From: Leifsonia sp. Root112D2
Lineage (GTDB): Bacteria > Actinomycetota > Actinomycetes > Actinomycetales > Microbacteriaceae
Length of the DNA stretch: 64,000 nucleotides
Direction of reading: 5' to 3'
Assembly (NCBI RefSeq): GCF_001424905.1
Contig: NZ_LMCU01000001.1
Span: 2,039,480 to 2,103,479, forward strand
Shown: positions 1 through 8,861 of the stretch, in pieces
Numbering within the stretch: position 1 is the first letter of the stretch
How the letters are laid out: each line of letters opens with the position of its first letter
Notes under the pieces: model-generated
Told to the model about the DNA's origin: nothing
The model's input: only the letters and a program-made list of their open reading frames with translations
Database searches by the model: none
Made by a program: the position numbers and the translations under genes

Positions 1-154
1 CGGGTTCGACCGTGAGCGTCACGTCGCGAATGGCGGTGAAGGGCTCGCCTTTCGGGGTGAGGAACCTCTTGGTCAGCTCGGAGATTTCGATACGTGCGGC
101 GTCCTCGGCATCGTTTGATGCCACATCGGCGCGGCGGGGAGCGTGATCACTCAT
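1..154 (-). CDS. ABC transporter ATP-binding protein, N-terminal fragment
   Basis: Only the first 51 codons lie in the window; the gene runs off the left edge. The start ATG (152-154) is preceded on its strand by AGAGAGG about 9 nt upstream. After a polar lead of about 20 residues comes IEISELTKRF followed by AIRDVTLTVEP, which is the usual opening of an ABC ATPase just before Walker A. The style resembles nitrate/sulfonate/taurine-type ATPases, but Walker A, signature and Walker B are all outside the window. The substrate therefore cannot be told. Partial because of the window edge, not because it is broken. Confidence 0.7.
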   Translation of the reverse strand, partial: MSDHAPRRADVASNDAEDAARIEISELTKRFLTPKGEPFTAIRDVTLTVEP

Positions 155-190
155 GCGAAGACCTCTCTGTCTTTCAGTGCAAGTGATCAC
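143..190. promoter_or_regulatory. Two GTGATCAC palindromes flanking the ABC ATPase start
   Basis: The self-complementary 8-mer GTGATCAC occurs at 143-150 (inside the first codons) and at 183-190, exactly 40 bp apart. This could be a pair of operator sites for a dimeric regulator. It could also be chance, since the first copy is coding. Low confidence. Confidence 0.2.
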
Positions 191-243
191 CTATCGTGCG
201 GCACGGCTCATCGTCGTGTCTCGCTTGTGCGCCATAGTGGTCG

Positions 244-279
244 TTGTGTGCGTTGACTCACGTTGTGTGCATTGTGTGC
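244..279. repeat. Three direct TTGTGTGC repeats in the 155-320 gap
   Basis: TTGTGTGC is found at 244-251, 263-270 and 272-279, in the space between the ABC ATPase start and the end of the Ig-like membrane protein gene. On the minus strand they read GCACACAA and lie upstream of the ATPase gene, so they may be repeated binding sites. Nothing else was recognised in this gap. Confidence 0.35.
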
Positions 280-320
280 ACGCGAGACCACGGTCGCTGG
301 CTGAGTTCGCGGGAGACTGA

Positions 321-2519
321 TCAGCGGGCGGGCTCGATGTAGCGCATCCAGAGCCACGCAGCCAGGCTCACGCCGGCGAAGCCGACGCCGGCGCCGACGA
401 GCAGAAGGCCGCCGCCACCGGAACGCCAGAGCGCGTCGACCGGCACGAGAAGCGCGAAGAACACCGTTCCTATCACGAGGCTGAGGCCGAGCCACACCGG
501 TCGTGACCAGGCGAAGATCGCACGGCCGGCAAGTCTGCCGATCGGAACCAGGGAGACCGCGGCGGATCCGATCGAGATGATCGCCACCGCATTCGTGACC
601 TCGGCCGCGAATCCGGCAACCGGGTTCGTCACGGCAGGGAGCATGGCCGTGAGCATCCAGGCGATCAGGCCGATTGCCGAGAGGCCCGCCAACTGGGTTG
701 CTGCAAGGCGGCCGCGTGCGATGGTCGTTGCCGATTCGCTGACGGCCACGCCGAGCACCAGCCCGAACAACAGCGCAGGGCTCAGCTGTGTGAACCGAGA
801 GAGCAGGGCGGTAAGCGCGACGAGAAACAGCGCACGCGGCGCAATAACGACGGATGCCGCGCCTGCACCCAGATGACCCGCACCCAGCATTCCGATCAAG
901 GCCCACACGGCGTTGACCACGACAACGGCCATGGCGACGGCGGCCAGCAACCGCAGGTAGGCGGGTTGGTTGCTCGCGGAACTGGAGAGGGTGACCAGGG
1001 CGGCCGTGGCCACAAGAACGGTGGCTCCGACAAGCCAGCGCGGAGCCGCAGAAGTGCCGACCACGGACGGCAGCTCGGCGGACGATCGATTTCTTCCGAA
1101 GATGCCCGAGCGTGCTCGCATGCCGTTTCGTACGCGTGAGCGCGACAGCGCTCCGGCGAGCAGACGGGCAGGGAGGGCGAGCAGCAGCAACGCTACGACG
1201 GCGAGCAGCAGGGCGCGCAGCCAGCCGGGAAAGGCATCCGGCGCGATTGTCGGCGGGCTCGTGGAGGTATACGGAGTCGTCGCCAGCCACTCGGCGTTCG
1301 GACCGTCGAACTCTCCGCCGTTCGGGGGAATGACCCCGGGCGTGGGCGTCGGAGTCGGTGCTGGGGTGGCCGTATGGCTTGGGTCCGGCGCCGGTGCTAC
1401 CTGCGACGGCGGCGCGACACTGCCCGGAGCGTGAGTGCCGGGAGCGTGGCTGGGCGGCTGCGTCGGAGATTTCGGCGGCGTGGTCGCCGCCGTGAACGAG
1501 AGAGTGATGGCGCTGGCTCGACTGGGGTTTCCGACGGCATCGATCTGCAGCGCGGTGACGTCATAGGATCCCGCAGGCAGTCCCTTGCCGGTGCAACTCC
1601 AGTGGCCGCTCTTCACCGTCGCCTCGCAGATGCTGCTACTGCTGAACGGAGGTTTTTTCGTGACGCTGTCGATGTTCACGGTGGCGCCGTCTTCGCCCGT
1701 GCCCGAGAAGGTCACGCGCGGCGCTGCAACCGAGTGTGTGCCGTTGCGGGGCGAGGTGATCACCGGTGCCGCGGGGGGCGTCGAATCGATGACGATCTGG
1801 GCGGTTGCGCTCTTCTCGGAGGGCGACGACGCGAACGACGCGGTCTGGCTTGCGCTCACGGTGTAGCTGTCGCTCGGGAGGCCGGTGCCGTCGCTTTGGG
1901 TCAGAAAACATGCCCACACACCCGTGGCATTGGCCTGAACCGTGCACGAGGCGGCGGCGCCTGCGGTGACCGTCACCGTCGCATCCGGGTAGGCGCCGTT
2001 GCCGCTGACCATTCCGTTGCTCGGCGATGGACCCGTGATGATCGGTGGGGTGAGTGCCGACACCGTGACGGATGCCGTCTCGGTCGCGTTACTGATGACG
2101 TTCCTGGCTATGACCCGGATGCTCTGTTGCGGCCCGCTCACGAGGGGAACGGATGCACACCCCCAGGCGGTACTCGACGATGGCGGAACGATGCAGGCGG
2201 GCTCGGTGCTGTTTGGCGGAAATACCTGGATCTCGTTTGCCGCATCGCGGGAACCCCTGACCGATGTGCTGCCGGTGGTGATCAGTTCATCCGGGTTCGG
2301 CGACGTGATGGTGGGAGTCGTCGTGCGGGCGGGGTCGTCACTGGGCGTTGGTGCGGGAGTGGCTGTTGTGGCTGCATTCTCCGCCGCCGCATCTGTCGTC
2401 GCCGTAGTGGCCGGGGGCGCCGACGCGACAGGCTCGTCAGCCCGAGCCGTGGGTGCGCCGACGGCCAGAGACAACACGACCGCCAGCACGGCGGCGCCCA
2501 CAAAGAGTCCAGCCGGCAT
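321..2519 (-). CDS. Secreted Ig-like repeat protein with C-terminal membrane domain
   Basis: About 732 residues. The chosen start gives a clear signal peptide (MPAGLFVGAAVLAVVL..., cleavage after ARA). A Thr/Pro/Ala-rich segment follows, then about three Ig-like bacterial repeats, each with the pattern ITSP(R/N)xG...GTGEDGATV...W(S/A)C, matching surface Ig folds. A Pro-rich spacer leads into a strongly hydrophobic C-terminal third with roughly eight membrane spans ending in WLWMRYIEPAR. The reading frame is open a further 39 codons upstream, but that part is Arg-rich and has no signal. Inferred role: envelope-anchored display or adhesion protein. The combination of Ig repeats with a polytopic membrane domain fits no enzyme I recognise. 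Divergent from the TetR operon. Confidence 0.7.
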   Translation of the reverse strand: MPAGLFVGAAVLAVVLSLAVGAPTARADEPVASAPPATTATTDAAAENAATTATPAPTPSDDPARTTTPTITSPNPDELITTGSTSVRGSRDAANEIQVFPPNSTEPACIVPPSSSTAWGCASVPLVSGPQQSIRVIARNVISNATETASVTVSALTPPIITGPSPSNGMVSGNGAYPDATVTVTAGAAASCTVQANATGVWACFLTQSDGTGLPSDSYTVSASQTASFASSPSEKSATAQIVIDSTPPAAPVITSPRNGTHSVAAPRVTFSGTGEDGATVNIDSVTKKPPFSSSSICEATVKSGHWSCTGKGLPAGSYDVTALQIDAVGNPSRASAITLSFTAATTPPKSPTQPPSHAPGTHAPGSVAPPSQVAPAPDPSHTATPAPTPTPTPGVIPPNGGEFDGPNAEWLATTPYTSTSPPTIAPDAFPGWLRALLLAVVALLLLALPARLLAGALSRSRVRNGMRARSGIFGRNRSSAELPSVVGTSAAPRWLVGATVLVATAALVTLSSSASNQPAYLRLLAAVAMAVVVVNAVWALIGMLGAGHLGAGAASVVIAPRALFLVALTALLSRFTQLSPALLFGLVLGVAVSESATTIARGRLAATQLAGLSAIGLIAWMLTAMLPAVTNPVAGFAAEVTNAVAIISIGSAAVSLVPIGRLAGRAIFAWSRPVWLGLSLVIGTVFFALLVPVDALWRSGGGGLLLVGAGVGFAGVSLAAWLWMRYIEPAR

Positions 2520-2652
2520 CGATGGCCGGACGGATCGAATTTCTCCTGGACGCGAACGTGAACGCGAAGCTGAACGGTGCACTCTGCGTTCTATCCCAGA
2601 CGACCCCCGAACGGATGTCAACCAGACATCCCGCATTTACGGCATACTGACA

Positions 2653-2672
2653 AGTGGGTCATCTGTCCCACT
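2653..2672. promoter_or_regulatory. Inverted repeat, candidate TetR operator
   Basis: AGTGGG (2653-2658) and CCCACT (2667-2672) are perfect 6-bp arms around an 8-nt spacer. They lie in the 240-bp divergent region between the Ig-like membrane protein and the tetR-headed operon, about 90 bp before the tetR ATG. Position and form suit autoregulation by that TetR; binding is inferred. Confidence 0.4.
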
Positions 2673-2759
2673 CACAGATTCACTTCTTGCCCAGAGTCGA
2701 GCGGGAGACGTCGTGCCGATGCAGCAGCCAGCACCGTTCAGGGCGCTTCGGATCGCGCC

Positions 2760-3434
2760 ATGACCCGCATGCGGGCAGAGGCACGGCGCGAAGCGCTGGT
2801 GGGCGCAGCCATGCGCGTGGTCGCCGAGCACGGCGTCTCGGCCGCGACGACCCGGGCAATCGTGGCGGAGGCCGGCATGTCGCTGGCGAGCTTTCACTAT
2901 GCCTTCGACTCCCGCGACCAGCTCATGGTCGAACTCGTTGAACACGTCATTGCGCAGGAAGAGCGTTCGATAGCCCCCGCTCTCGAAAACCCGAGCGAAG
3001 CGATCGGACTGCGTGAAGCCATCCGCGGCGGGCTGCAGTATTACTTCGAGGCGCTGCGGGCCGACCCGCTGCGCGAGACTGCCATGTTCGAGCTGACTCA
3101 CTACGCCATGCGCTCCGCCGGGATGCAACGACTCGCGCGCCGGCAATACGCCAGCTACTACGCGATGGCTTCGCACGCGCTCGCCGTCGCATCCGAGCAG
3201 AGCGGCCAGGGCTGGAGACGCCCCGTCGCCGAGCTCGCGGTGCTGCTCGTCTCGCTCACCGATGGACTCACGATGGCATGGCTGGTCAATCGCGATGACG
3301 AGGCTGCCGCAGAAATCATGGACTTTGCCGCGGATGCGATGGCGGCCTTTGCCGACCCGCACCCGACGTCAGTCCCGGAATCCGGCGCACCGGCACAACG
3401 CATAACCGAACCCACGAATGCGAGCAGGGCATGA
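2760..3434 (+). CDS. TetR-family transcriptional regulator
   Basis: 224 residues. The start ATG gives MTRMRAEARREALVGAAMRV, where TetR proteins normally begin; the frame is open further upstream but lacks protein-like sequence. The N-terminal helix-turn-helix reads GVSAATTRAIVAEAGMSLASFHYAFDSRDQLM. The rest is the all-helical ligand domain typical of the family. The stop overlaps the MFS start by ATGA, so it is the first gene of the operon and probably controls it through the inverted repeat upstream. The ligand is unknown; the neighbours suggest a sugar or sugar derivative. Confidence 0.88.
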   Translation: MTRMRAEARREALVGAAMRVVAEHGVSAATTRAIVAEAGMSLASFHYAFDSRDQLMVELVEHVIAQEERSIAPALENPSEAIGLREAIRGGLQYYFEALRADPLRETAMFELTHYAMRSAGMQRLARRQYASYYAMASHALAVASEQSGQGWRRPVAELAVLLVSLTDGLTMAWLVNRDDEAAAEIMDFAADAMAAFADPHPTSVPESGAPAQRITEPTNASRA

Positions 3435-4720
3435 CCACAACGCAACCGGCCGCCGTCTTCGCCGAGCCGACCCGCAACGTCACCGGGCGCTGGATCGCGT
3501 TCTTCGCGGCGGCATGGCTCGGCATCTGGATGGCGCAGCTCACCCCCATTCAGTTGCTGCTGCCCCTGCAGATTCAGGCGCGGCTGCACACCGACGACTG
3601 GGTGCAGAACGTCATGGCCTTCGGCATCGTCTCGGGCATCTCGGGCGTGTGCGCGATAGTGGCATACCCCCTCACGGGCGCGCTCTCCGATCGCACCACG
3701 AGCCGGTTCGGTCGGCGTCGACCGTGGATAGCCGCCGGCACCGTGGTGTTCGCGCTCGCCCTGTTGTTGCTCGGGCTGCAGACCACCCTGCTCGGCATCG
3801 GCATCGTGTGGTGCATCGTCATCATCGGGTTTTGCATGCTCACGGCAGCGTTGACCGCGACCATCAGCGACCAGGTGCCCGTCGGCCAGCGCGGCTACGT
3901 TTCGGGCTGGCTTTCGGCTCCGCAGGCGATCGGCACCATCCTCGGCATCCTGCTGATCACGCTCATCTTCACCGACCAGGCGCTTGAGACGGTACTCGGC
4001 CAGTCACTGGCCAATCTGATCATCGCGGTTCTGCTGCTCGTGCTCGTGCTGCCTTTTCTCTTCCTGCCGGATGCCGTGCTCGCGCCCGCGGTTCGCGAGA
4101 GCCGCGAGAAGATGACGGCCCGCGGCATCCTGGAGGGCTTCTGGATCAGCCCGAAGGCCTACCCGGATTTCGGCTGGACGCTGCTGGGCCGGGTTCTGGT
4201 GAACTTCGGCAACGCCTTCGGCACGACGATGCTGCTCTACTTTCTCGAATTCGGCCTGAAACTGAAGGACGCGCAGGACGGCCTCTTGATGCTCACGCTC
4301 ATCTATATGGTGTTCGTGATTCTCGCGGCCCTCGGAACCGGGCGATGGAGCGATCGGCTCGGGCGACGTAAGGTCTTCGTCTTCGTGGCCTCGGCGCTGC
4401 AGGGCATCGCGGCCCTGATGCTGGCGTTCGTGCCGGAGTTCTCCGTCGCCATGGTCGCCGCTGGCATCCTCGGCCTCGGGTACGGATGCTTTCTCTCCGT
4501 CGACCAGGCCCTGGCCACCCAGGTGCTTCCCGACCCCGCATCCCGGGGCAAGGACCTGGGAATCATGAACATCGCGACGGCCGTTCCGCAGGCCATCGCC
4601 CCGCTGCTCGGAGCGCTCGTGGTCGTCTGGCTCAGCGGCTTCACCGGCCTGTTCATCATGGCGGGCGTCTTTGCATTCGCGGGGGCGCTCGCCGTCGCCC
4701 GCGTGAAAGGAGTGCGATGA
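3431..4720 (+). CDS. MFS transporter, sugar-symporter-like
   Basis: 429 residues with about 12 membrane spans. The loop between spans 2 and 3 carries GALSDRTTSRFGRRRPWI, the major-facilitator motif in the form seen in sugar:cation and sucrose-type symporters. A matching loop GRWSDRLGRRKVF starts the second half, giving the usual 6+6 duplication. Start and stop overlap both neighbours by ATGA, so it is translated with tetR, the PLP enzyme, the lactone oxidase and the beta-glucosidase. The likely role is uptake of a glycoside or sugar derivative handled by those enzymes; the substrate is not known. Confidence 0.85.
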   Translation: MTTTQPAAVFAEPTRNVTGRWIAFFAAAWLGIWMAQLTPIQLLLPLQIQARLHTDDWVQNVMAFGIVSGISGVCAIVAYPLTGALSDRTTSRFGRRRPWIAAGTVVFALALLLLGLQTTLLGIGIVWCIVIIGFCMLTAALTATISDQVPVGQRGYVSGWLSAPQAIGTILGILLITLIFTDQALETVLGQSLANLIIAVLLLVLVLPFLFLPDAVLAPAVRESREKMTARGILEGFWISPKAYPDFGWTLLGRVLVNFGNAFGTTMLLYFLEFGLKLKDAQDGLLMLTLIYMVFVILAALGTGRWSDRLGRRKVFVFVASALQGIAALMLAFVPEFSVAMVAAGILGLGYGCFLSVDQALATQVLPDPASRGKDLGIMNIATAVPQAIAPLLGALVVVWLSGFTGLFIMAGVFAFAGALAVARVKGVR

Positions 4721-5979
4721 CCGTGCTGGATCTGTCGAAAAAGCCGGACGCCTCGTGGCGCATCTGGGAGCATCCCGAGCGATACTGGCCGACGCTCAGC
4801 CGAGCCCTCGCCTCGATCGAGTCGCCGGTGGCCGCGCTGCACCTGGACGCATTGCGGCACAACACCCACGACATGCTGCTGCGTGCGGCAGGCAAGCCGA
4901 TTCGGGTGGCATCGAAATCGGTGCGTGTGCGCAGCGTGCTGGATGCCGTGCTCGCGCTGCCCGGCTACCACGGCGTGCTCGCGTACACGCTGCCCGAGGC
5001 GTTGTGGCTTGCCGAAGGGGACGACGAGCATGCGGCGATCGAGGATGTCGTGGTTGGCTACCCGACGGCGGATCGTGCGGCGATTCTGCGTCTCGCGCAC
5101 TCGGCAGAACTGGCCGCGCGGGTGACCCTCATGGTCGACTCCGTCGCCCAGCTGGACTTCATTGACGCAGTGATAGCGCCGGCACAGCGCGAGTCGATTC
5201 GCATCTGCCTCGAGCTCGACGCGTCGTGGAACGGCGGGCCGCTCGGCCACATCGGCGTGTGGCGCTCCCCGATCTTCAGCGCTGCGGATGCCCGCGCGCT
5301 CGCGGCCCGCATCGCGACCCGGTCGGGATTCAGCCTCGTCGGAATGATGGGCTACGAGGCGCAGATCGCCGGCCAGGGGGACCAGCCTGCCGGCCGCGCG
5401 GCCTGGGGTGCGACGCTGCGCTGGATGCAGAAGAAGTCCAAGGCAGAACTGGCGGAACGCCGCGGTGCGGCCGTCGCGGCCGTGCGCGAACTCGTCGACC
5501 TTGAGTTCGTCAACGGCGGCGGAACGGGTTCGCTCGAATTCACGGCGAGCGACGACTCCGTCACCGAGATCGCGGCGGGCAGCGGGCTGTTCGGCGGGCA
5601 CCTCTTCGACAACTACCAGAGCTTTCGGCCAGCGCCGGCCACGGCCTTCGCGCTGTCTGTCGTGCGCAAGCCGACCCCCGAGATGGCGACGATTCTCGGT
5701 GGCGGCTGGGTGGCATCCGGACCGGCGGCCGACGACCGGCTGCCGCGCATCGTCTGGCCCGAGGGTCTGGAGATGTCGGCGCGCGAGATGGCCGGCGAGG
5801 TGCAGACTCCCGTGAGCGGGGCATCCGCTGTCAGCATGCGCGTGGGCGATCGTGTCTGGCTTCGGCACACGAAGTCGGGTGAGCTCAGCGAACATGTCAA
5901 CGAGTTCCACCTGGTCGACGGCGATGTCATCGTGGATGTGCTGCCGACCTATCGCGGGGAGGGGATGGCGTTCCTGTGA
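4717..5979 (+). CDS. Fold-type III PLP enzyme (amino acid deaminase/aldolase family)
   Basis: 420 residues. The ATG has AAAGGAG upstream and overlaps the MFS stop. The N-terminal half is an alanine-racemase-type barrel: VAALHLDALRHN and then RVASKSVR with the likely PLP lysine K67. ICLELDASWNGG, GMMGYEAQI and FVNGGGTGS follow as later barrel segments, and the C-terminal beta domain contains RVGDRVWLRHTKSGE. This layout matches D-threonine aldolase/D-serine dehydratase-like proteins often labelled amino acid deaminase/aldolase. The family sits next to sugar-lactone oxidases in other actinobacteria as I recall, but its real substrate is unsettled. Cytoplasmic. Confidence 0.75.
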   Translation: MTVLDLSKKPDASWRIWEHPERYWPTLSRALASIESPVAALHLDALRHNTHDMLLRAAGKPIRVASKSVRVRSVLDAVLALPGYHGVLAYTLPEALWLAEGDDEHAAIEDVVVGYPTADRAAILRLAHSAELAARVTLMVDSVAQLDFIDAVIAPAQRESIRICLELDASWNGGPLGHIGVWRSPIFSAADARALAARIATRSGFSLVGMMGYEAQIAGQGDQPAGRAAWGATLRWMQKKSKAELAERRGAAVAAVRELVDLEFVNGGGTGSLEFTASDDSVTEIAAGSGLFGGHLFDNYQSFRPAPATAFALSVVRKPTPEMATILGGGWVASGPAADDRLPRIVWPEGLEMSAREMAGEVQTPVSGASAVSMRVGDRVWLRHTKSGELSEHVNEFHLVDGDVIVDVLPTYRGEGMAFL

Positions 5980-7289
5980 CGGCAACCGGGGGAGTGTGGC
6001 GCAACTGGGGGCGCAGCGAGAAGGTTCGGCCGCGACGCGTCGAACGACCCACGAGCGTCGGCGCGGTGCAGCGGGCCGTGTTGGCGGCGGCCGCGCAGGG
6101 CCTCAGCATCAAGGCGGTCGGTGCCGGGCACAGTTTCACGGGCATTGCCGTTGCCCCGGGTGTGCTGCTCGATCTCGACGGCCTGAGCGGACTCATCGCC
6201 GTTGATGCGCCGCGGCGACGCGTCACCCTGGCCGCGGGCACGCGGCTCTTTGCGCTTCCGGCGTTGTTGCGGCCGTACGGTCTGGCCCTGGAGAACATGG
6301 GCGACATCGACAGGCAGAGCATCGCCGGGGCGACGTCGACCGGCACCCACGGCACGGGCGGTTCGTTCGGCGGTCTCGCGACGCAGATTGTCGGGGCGAC
6401 GTTGGTGACGGCATCCGGCGAACTGCTGCGGGTCAGCGAGAGCGAGAACGCCGAGCTTCTACCGGCCGTGCGCCTGGGGTTGGGTGCCCTGGGCATCCTG
6501 GTGGAGCTGACGCTGCAGTGCGTGCCCGCGTTCGTGCTGCACGCCGTGGAGAGACCCGAGCCGCTTGAGGCGGTCATCGACAGCTATCTGCACCGTTCGG
6601 CGGCCGAGGACCACTTCGAGTTCTACTGGTTTCCACACACCGAGACGGCGCTCACGAAGACCAACACGCGTCTTGCCGGCGATGCGCCCCGGCAGCCCCT
6701 CGGGGCCGTCGGTCGCTGGGTGGACGACGAGCTTCTCGCCAACGGCCTGTATCGGGGCGTGTGCAGCCTCGGCGTTGTCGCGCCCGGCATCGTGCCGCCG
6801 TTCAACCGGCTGGCACAGAGGCTGACAGGCAACCGCGAATTTTCGGATGCCTCCCATCGCGTGTTCGTCACCAACCGCACCGTGCGCTTTCGGGAGATGG
6901 AGTACGCGCTGCCTCGTGAAGCGGTGCCCGACGCCTTGCGCGCGGTGAAGGCGCTCATCTCCACGCGTGGCTGGCGCATCTCCTTCCCGGTGGAGGTGCG
7001 CTCCGCTGCAGCGGACGAGAACTGGCTGTCGACCGCGTATTCTCGGCCCAGCGGCTACATCGCGGTGCACCGCTACTTTCGGGAGAATCCCGGGGACTAT
7101 TTTCACGCGGTCGAGGAGATCATGATGGCGCACGACGGCAGGCCGCACTGGGGCAAGATGCACTACCGTGACGCAGTGTCGCTGCGTGCCGCCTACCCGC
7201 GTTTCGACGACTTCGTCGCCGTGCGCGACAGGCTCGACCCCGAGCGGCGCTTCGCGAACCCATACCTCGAGCGGGTGCTCGGGGCATGA
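5976..7289 (+). CDS. FAD-linked sugar-1,4-lactone/polyol oxidase (ALO family)
   Basis: 437 residues; GTG start overlapping the previous stop by GTGA. The FAD-binding domain (about 1-190) has KAVGAGHSFTG, where H52 is at the position that covalently holds FAD in this family. GATSTGTHGTGG (about 125) and LGALGILVELTL follow. The C-terminal ALO domain ends with the usual HWGKMHY...FDDFVAVRDRLDPERRFANPYL. Family members oxidise aldonolactones or alditols with oxygen, releasing H2O2 (L-gulonolactone, D-arabinonolactone or xylitol oxidases); which one applies here cannot be read from sequence. Fourth gene of the operon. Confidence 0.82.
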   Translation: MTATGGVWRNWGRSEKVRPRRVERPTSVGAVQRAVLAAAAQGLSIKAVGAGHSFTGIAVAPGVLLDLDGLSGLIAVDAPRRRVTLAAGTRLFALPALLRPYGLALENMGDIDRQSIAGATSTGTHGTGGSFGGLATQIVGATLVTASGELLRVSESENAELLPAVRLGLGALGILVELTLQCVPAFVLHAVERPEPLEAVIDSYLHRSAAEDHFEFYWFPHTETALTKTNTRLAGDAPRQPLGAVGRWVDDELLANGLYRGVCSLGVVAPGIVPPFNRLAQRLTGNREFSDASHRVFVTNRTVRFREMEYALPREAVPDALRAVKALISTRGWRISFPVEVRSAAADENWLSTAYSRPSGYIAVHRYFRENPGDYFHAVEEIMMAHDGRPHWGKMHYRDAVSLRAAYPRFDDFVAVRDRLDPERRFANPYLERVLGA

Positions 7290-8710
7290 GTGCGCGCGAC
7301 AGCCAGTGGAGGCATCGGCCCGAGGAACTCGCAGCGTTCTTGCCCGAGGGCTTCAGTGTGGGAGCGGCGACGGCCGCATTCCAGATCGAGGGGGCCGTTC
7401 GGGAGGGCGGGCGCGGAGCATCCGTCTGGGACGAGTTCACGGCGCAGCCCGGTCGCATTCTTGACGGCTCGGATGCGAGTGTCGCCACCGACCATTATCA
7501 CCGCTACCGCGAAGACGTGCGGCTGCTGCGCGAGCTCGGGGTCGACACGTACCGCTTCTCGATCTCGTGGCCGCGGGTGCAGCCGGGCGGTCGTGGCGGC
7601 ACGAATCGCGAGGGGGTGGCGTTCTACGATCGCCTGCTCGATGAGTTGCTTGCCGCCGGCATCCGCCCCATGGCCACGCTGTATCACTGGGATACGCCAG
7701 CCGAGCTCACAGGCGGCTGGTTGAACAGGGACACCGCCTACCGCTTTGCCGAGTATGTGTATCTGTGTGCCGAGGCATTCGGCGATCGCATCGACTCCTG
7801 GGTGACCATCAACGAGCCGGCCACGGTGACGCTCAACGGCTATGCGCTCGGTGTGCACGCGCCCGGGGCCACGCTGCTGTTCGATGCGCTTCCCAGCGCG
7901 CACCACCAGCTGCTCGGGCATGGTCTCGCGGTGCAGGCGCTGCGGGACGTCGGGGTTGCCGGCCGCATTGGCATCACCAACGTTCACTCGCCGGTCGAGC
8001 CGGCATCCGATAACGAGCAGGATGCCGCCTTTGCCGCGCTGTTCGATACGGTGCACAACCGCATCTTTGCCGATCCGGTTCTGCTGGGTCACTACCCCGA
8101 GCCGCCCGAACCGTTCGTCGATCTCTTCGCTGCGCTTGCCGAGATCGAGCCGGATGATCTGCGCACCATATCCGCGCCGCTCGACTTCTATGGGCTCAAC
8201 TACTACTTCCCGTCGCGCGTCGCGGCAGGCTCCGGCGGCGTGAATTCGCCCGACGGCGAATCCGCGGCCATGAGCGCCCTGCCGTTTCACCTGGTCGGCT
8301 GGCCCGAATTCGCCACGACCGGCTTCGGCTGGCCCGTCGCGCCCGACTACCTGGGCGTGGCATTGCGCGAGCTGGGGGAGCGGTACGGCGACGCGCTGCC
8401 TCCGGTCATCATCACCGAGGGGGGCGCGAGCTATCCGGATGCCGCTGCCGCAGACGGATCCATCACCGACCGTGCGCGCATCGAATATCTCGGCGACCAT
8501 CTCGTTGCAGCCCTCGAGGCGACGGCGCCGGGTGGTGTCGCCTCGGGTGTTGATCTGCGCGGTTACACCGTGTGGTCGCTGCTGGACAACTTCGAATGGG
8601 CGGCCGGCTACAGTCAGCGCTTCGGTCTCGTGCACCTTGACCTCCGCACCCAGACGCGTACCCCGAAAATGTCCTATCGCTGGCTGCAAAGCGTGCTTTC
8701 GGCCCGATAA
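7286..8710 (+). CDS. GH1 family beta-glucosidase
   Basis: 474 residues, full length for glycoside hydrolase family 1. The acid/base is E177 in TINEP and the nucleophile is E378 in IITEGG (commonly ITENG). FSVGAATAAFQIEGA at the N-terminus, YRFSISWPRV, LYHWDTP and the C-terminal WSLLDNFEWAAGYSQRFGLV are all present. It lacks a signal peptide, so it acts in the cytoplasm, presumably on glycosides brought in by the MFS transporter. ATGA overlap with the oxidase gene; last gene of the operon. Confidence 0.92.
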   Translation: MSARDSQWRHRPEELAAFLPEGFSVGAATAAFQIEGAVREGGRGASVWDEFTAQPGRILDGSDASVATDHYHRYREDVRLLRELGVDTYRFSISWPRVQPGGRGGTNREGVAFYDRLLDELLAAGIRPMATLYHWDTPAELTGGWLNRDTAYRFAEYVYLCAEAFGDRIDSWVTINEPATVTLNGYALGVHAPGATLLFDALPSAHHQLLGHGLAVQALRDVGVAGRIGITNVHSPVEPASDNEQDAAFAALFDTVHNRIFADPVLLGHYPEPPEPFVDLFAALAEIEPDDLRTISAPLDFYGLNYYFPSRVAAGSGGVNSPDGESAAMSALPFHLVGWPEFATTGFGWPVAPDYLGVALRELGERYGDALPPVIITEGGASYPDAAAADGSITDRARIEYLGDHLVAALEATAPGGVASGVDLRGYTVWSLLDNFEWAAGYSQRFGLVHLDLRTQTRTPKMSYRWLQSVLSAR

Positions 8711-8861
8711 TTCACGGGGTCGCCTTTTCGCTTGTCCCCCGAAGAAGTGTCACTTTTTCGCGAACGTGGGTATTGACGGCGCCGCAGTGCGCTGAGAACA
8801 TTGCTGACGCCCCTCAAAGCTGTGAAGTTACTGAGAATTACTCATCTAGCAGAGAGTTCCG

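Noticed and set aside
4303..5985. 560-codon minus-strand frame opposite the MFS and PLP genes
   Set aside because: Both plus-strand genes have clear family motifs and ribosome sites; this frame has low-complexity composition only.
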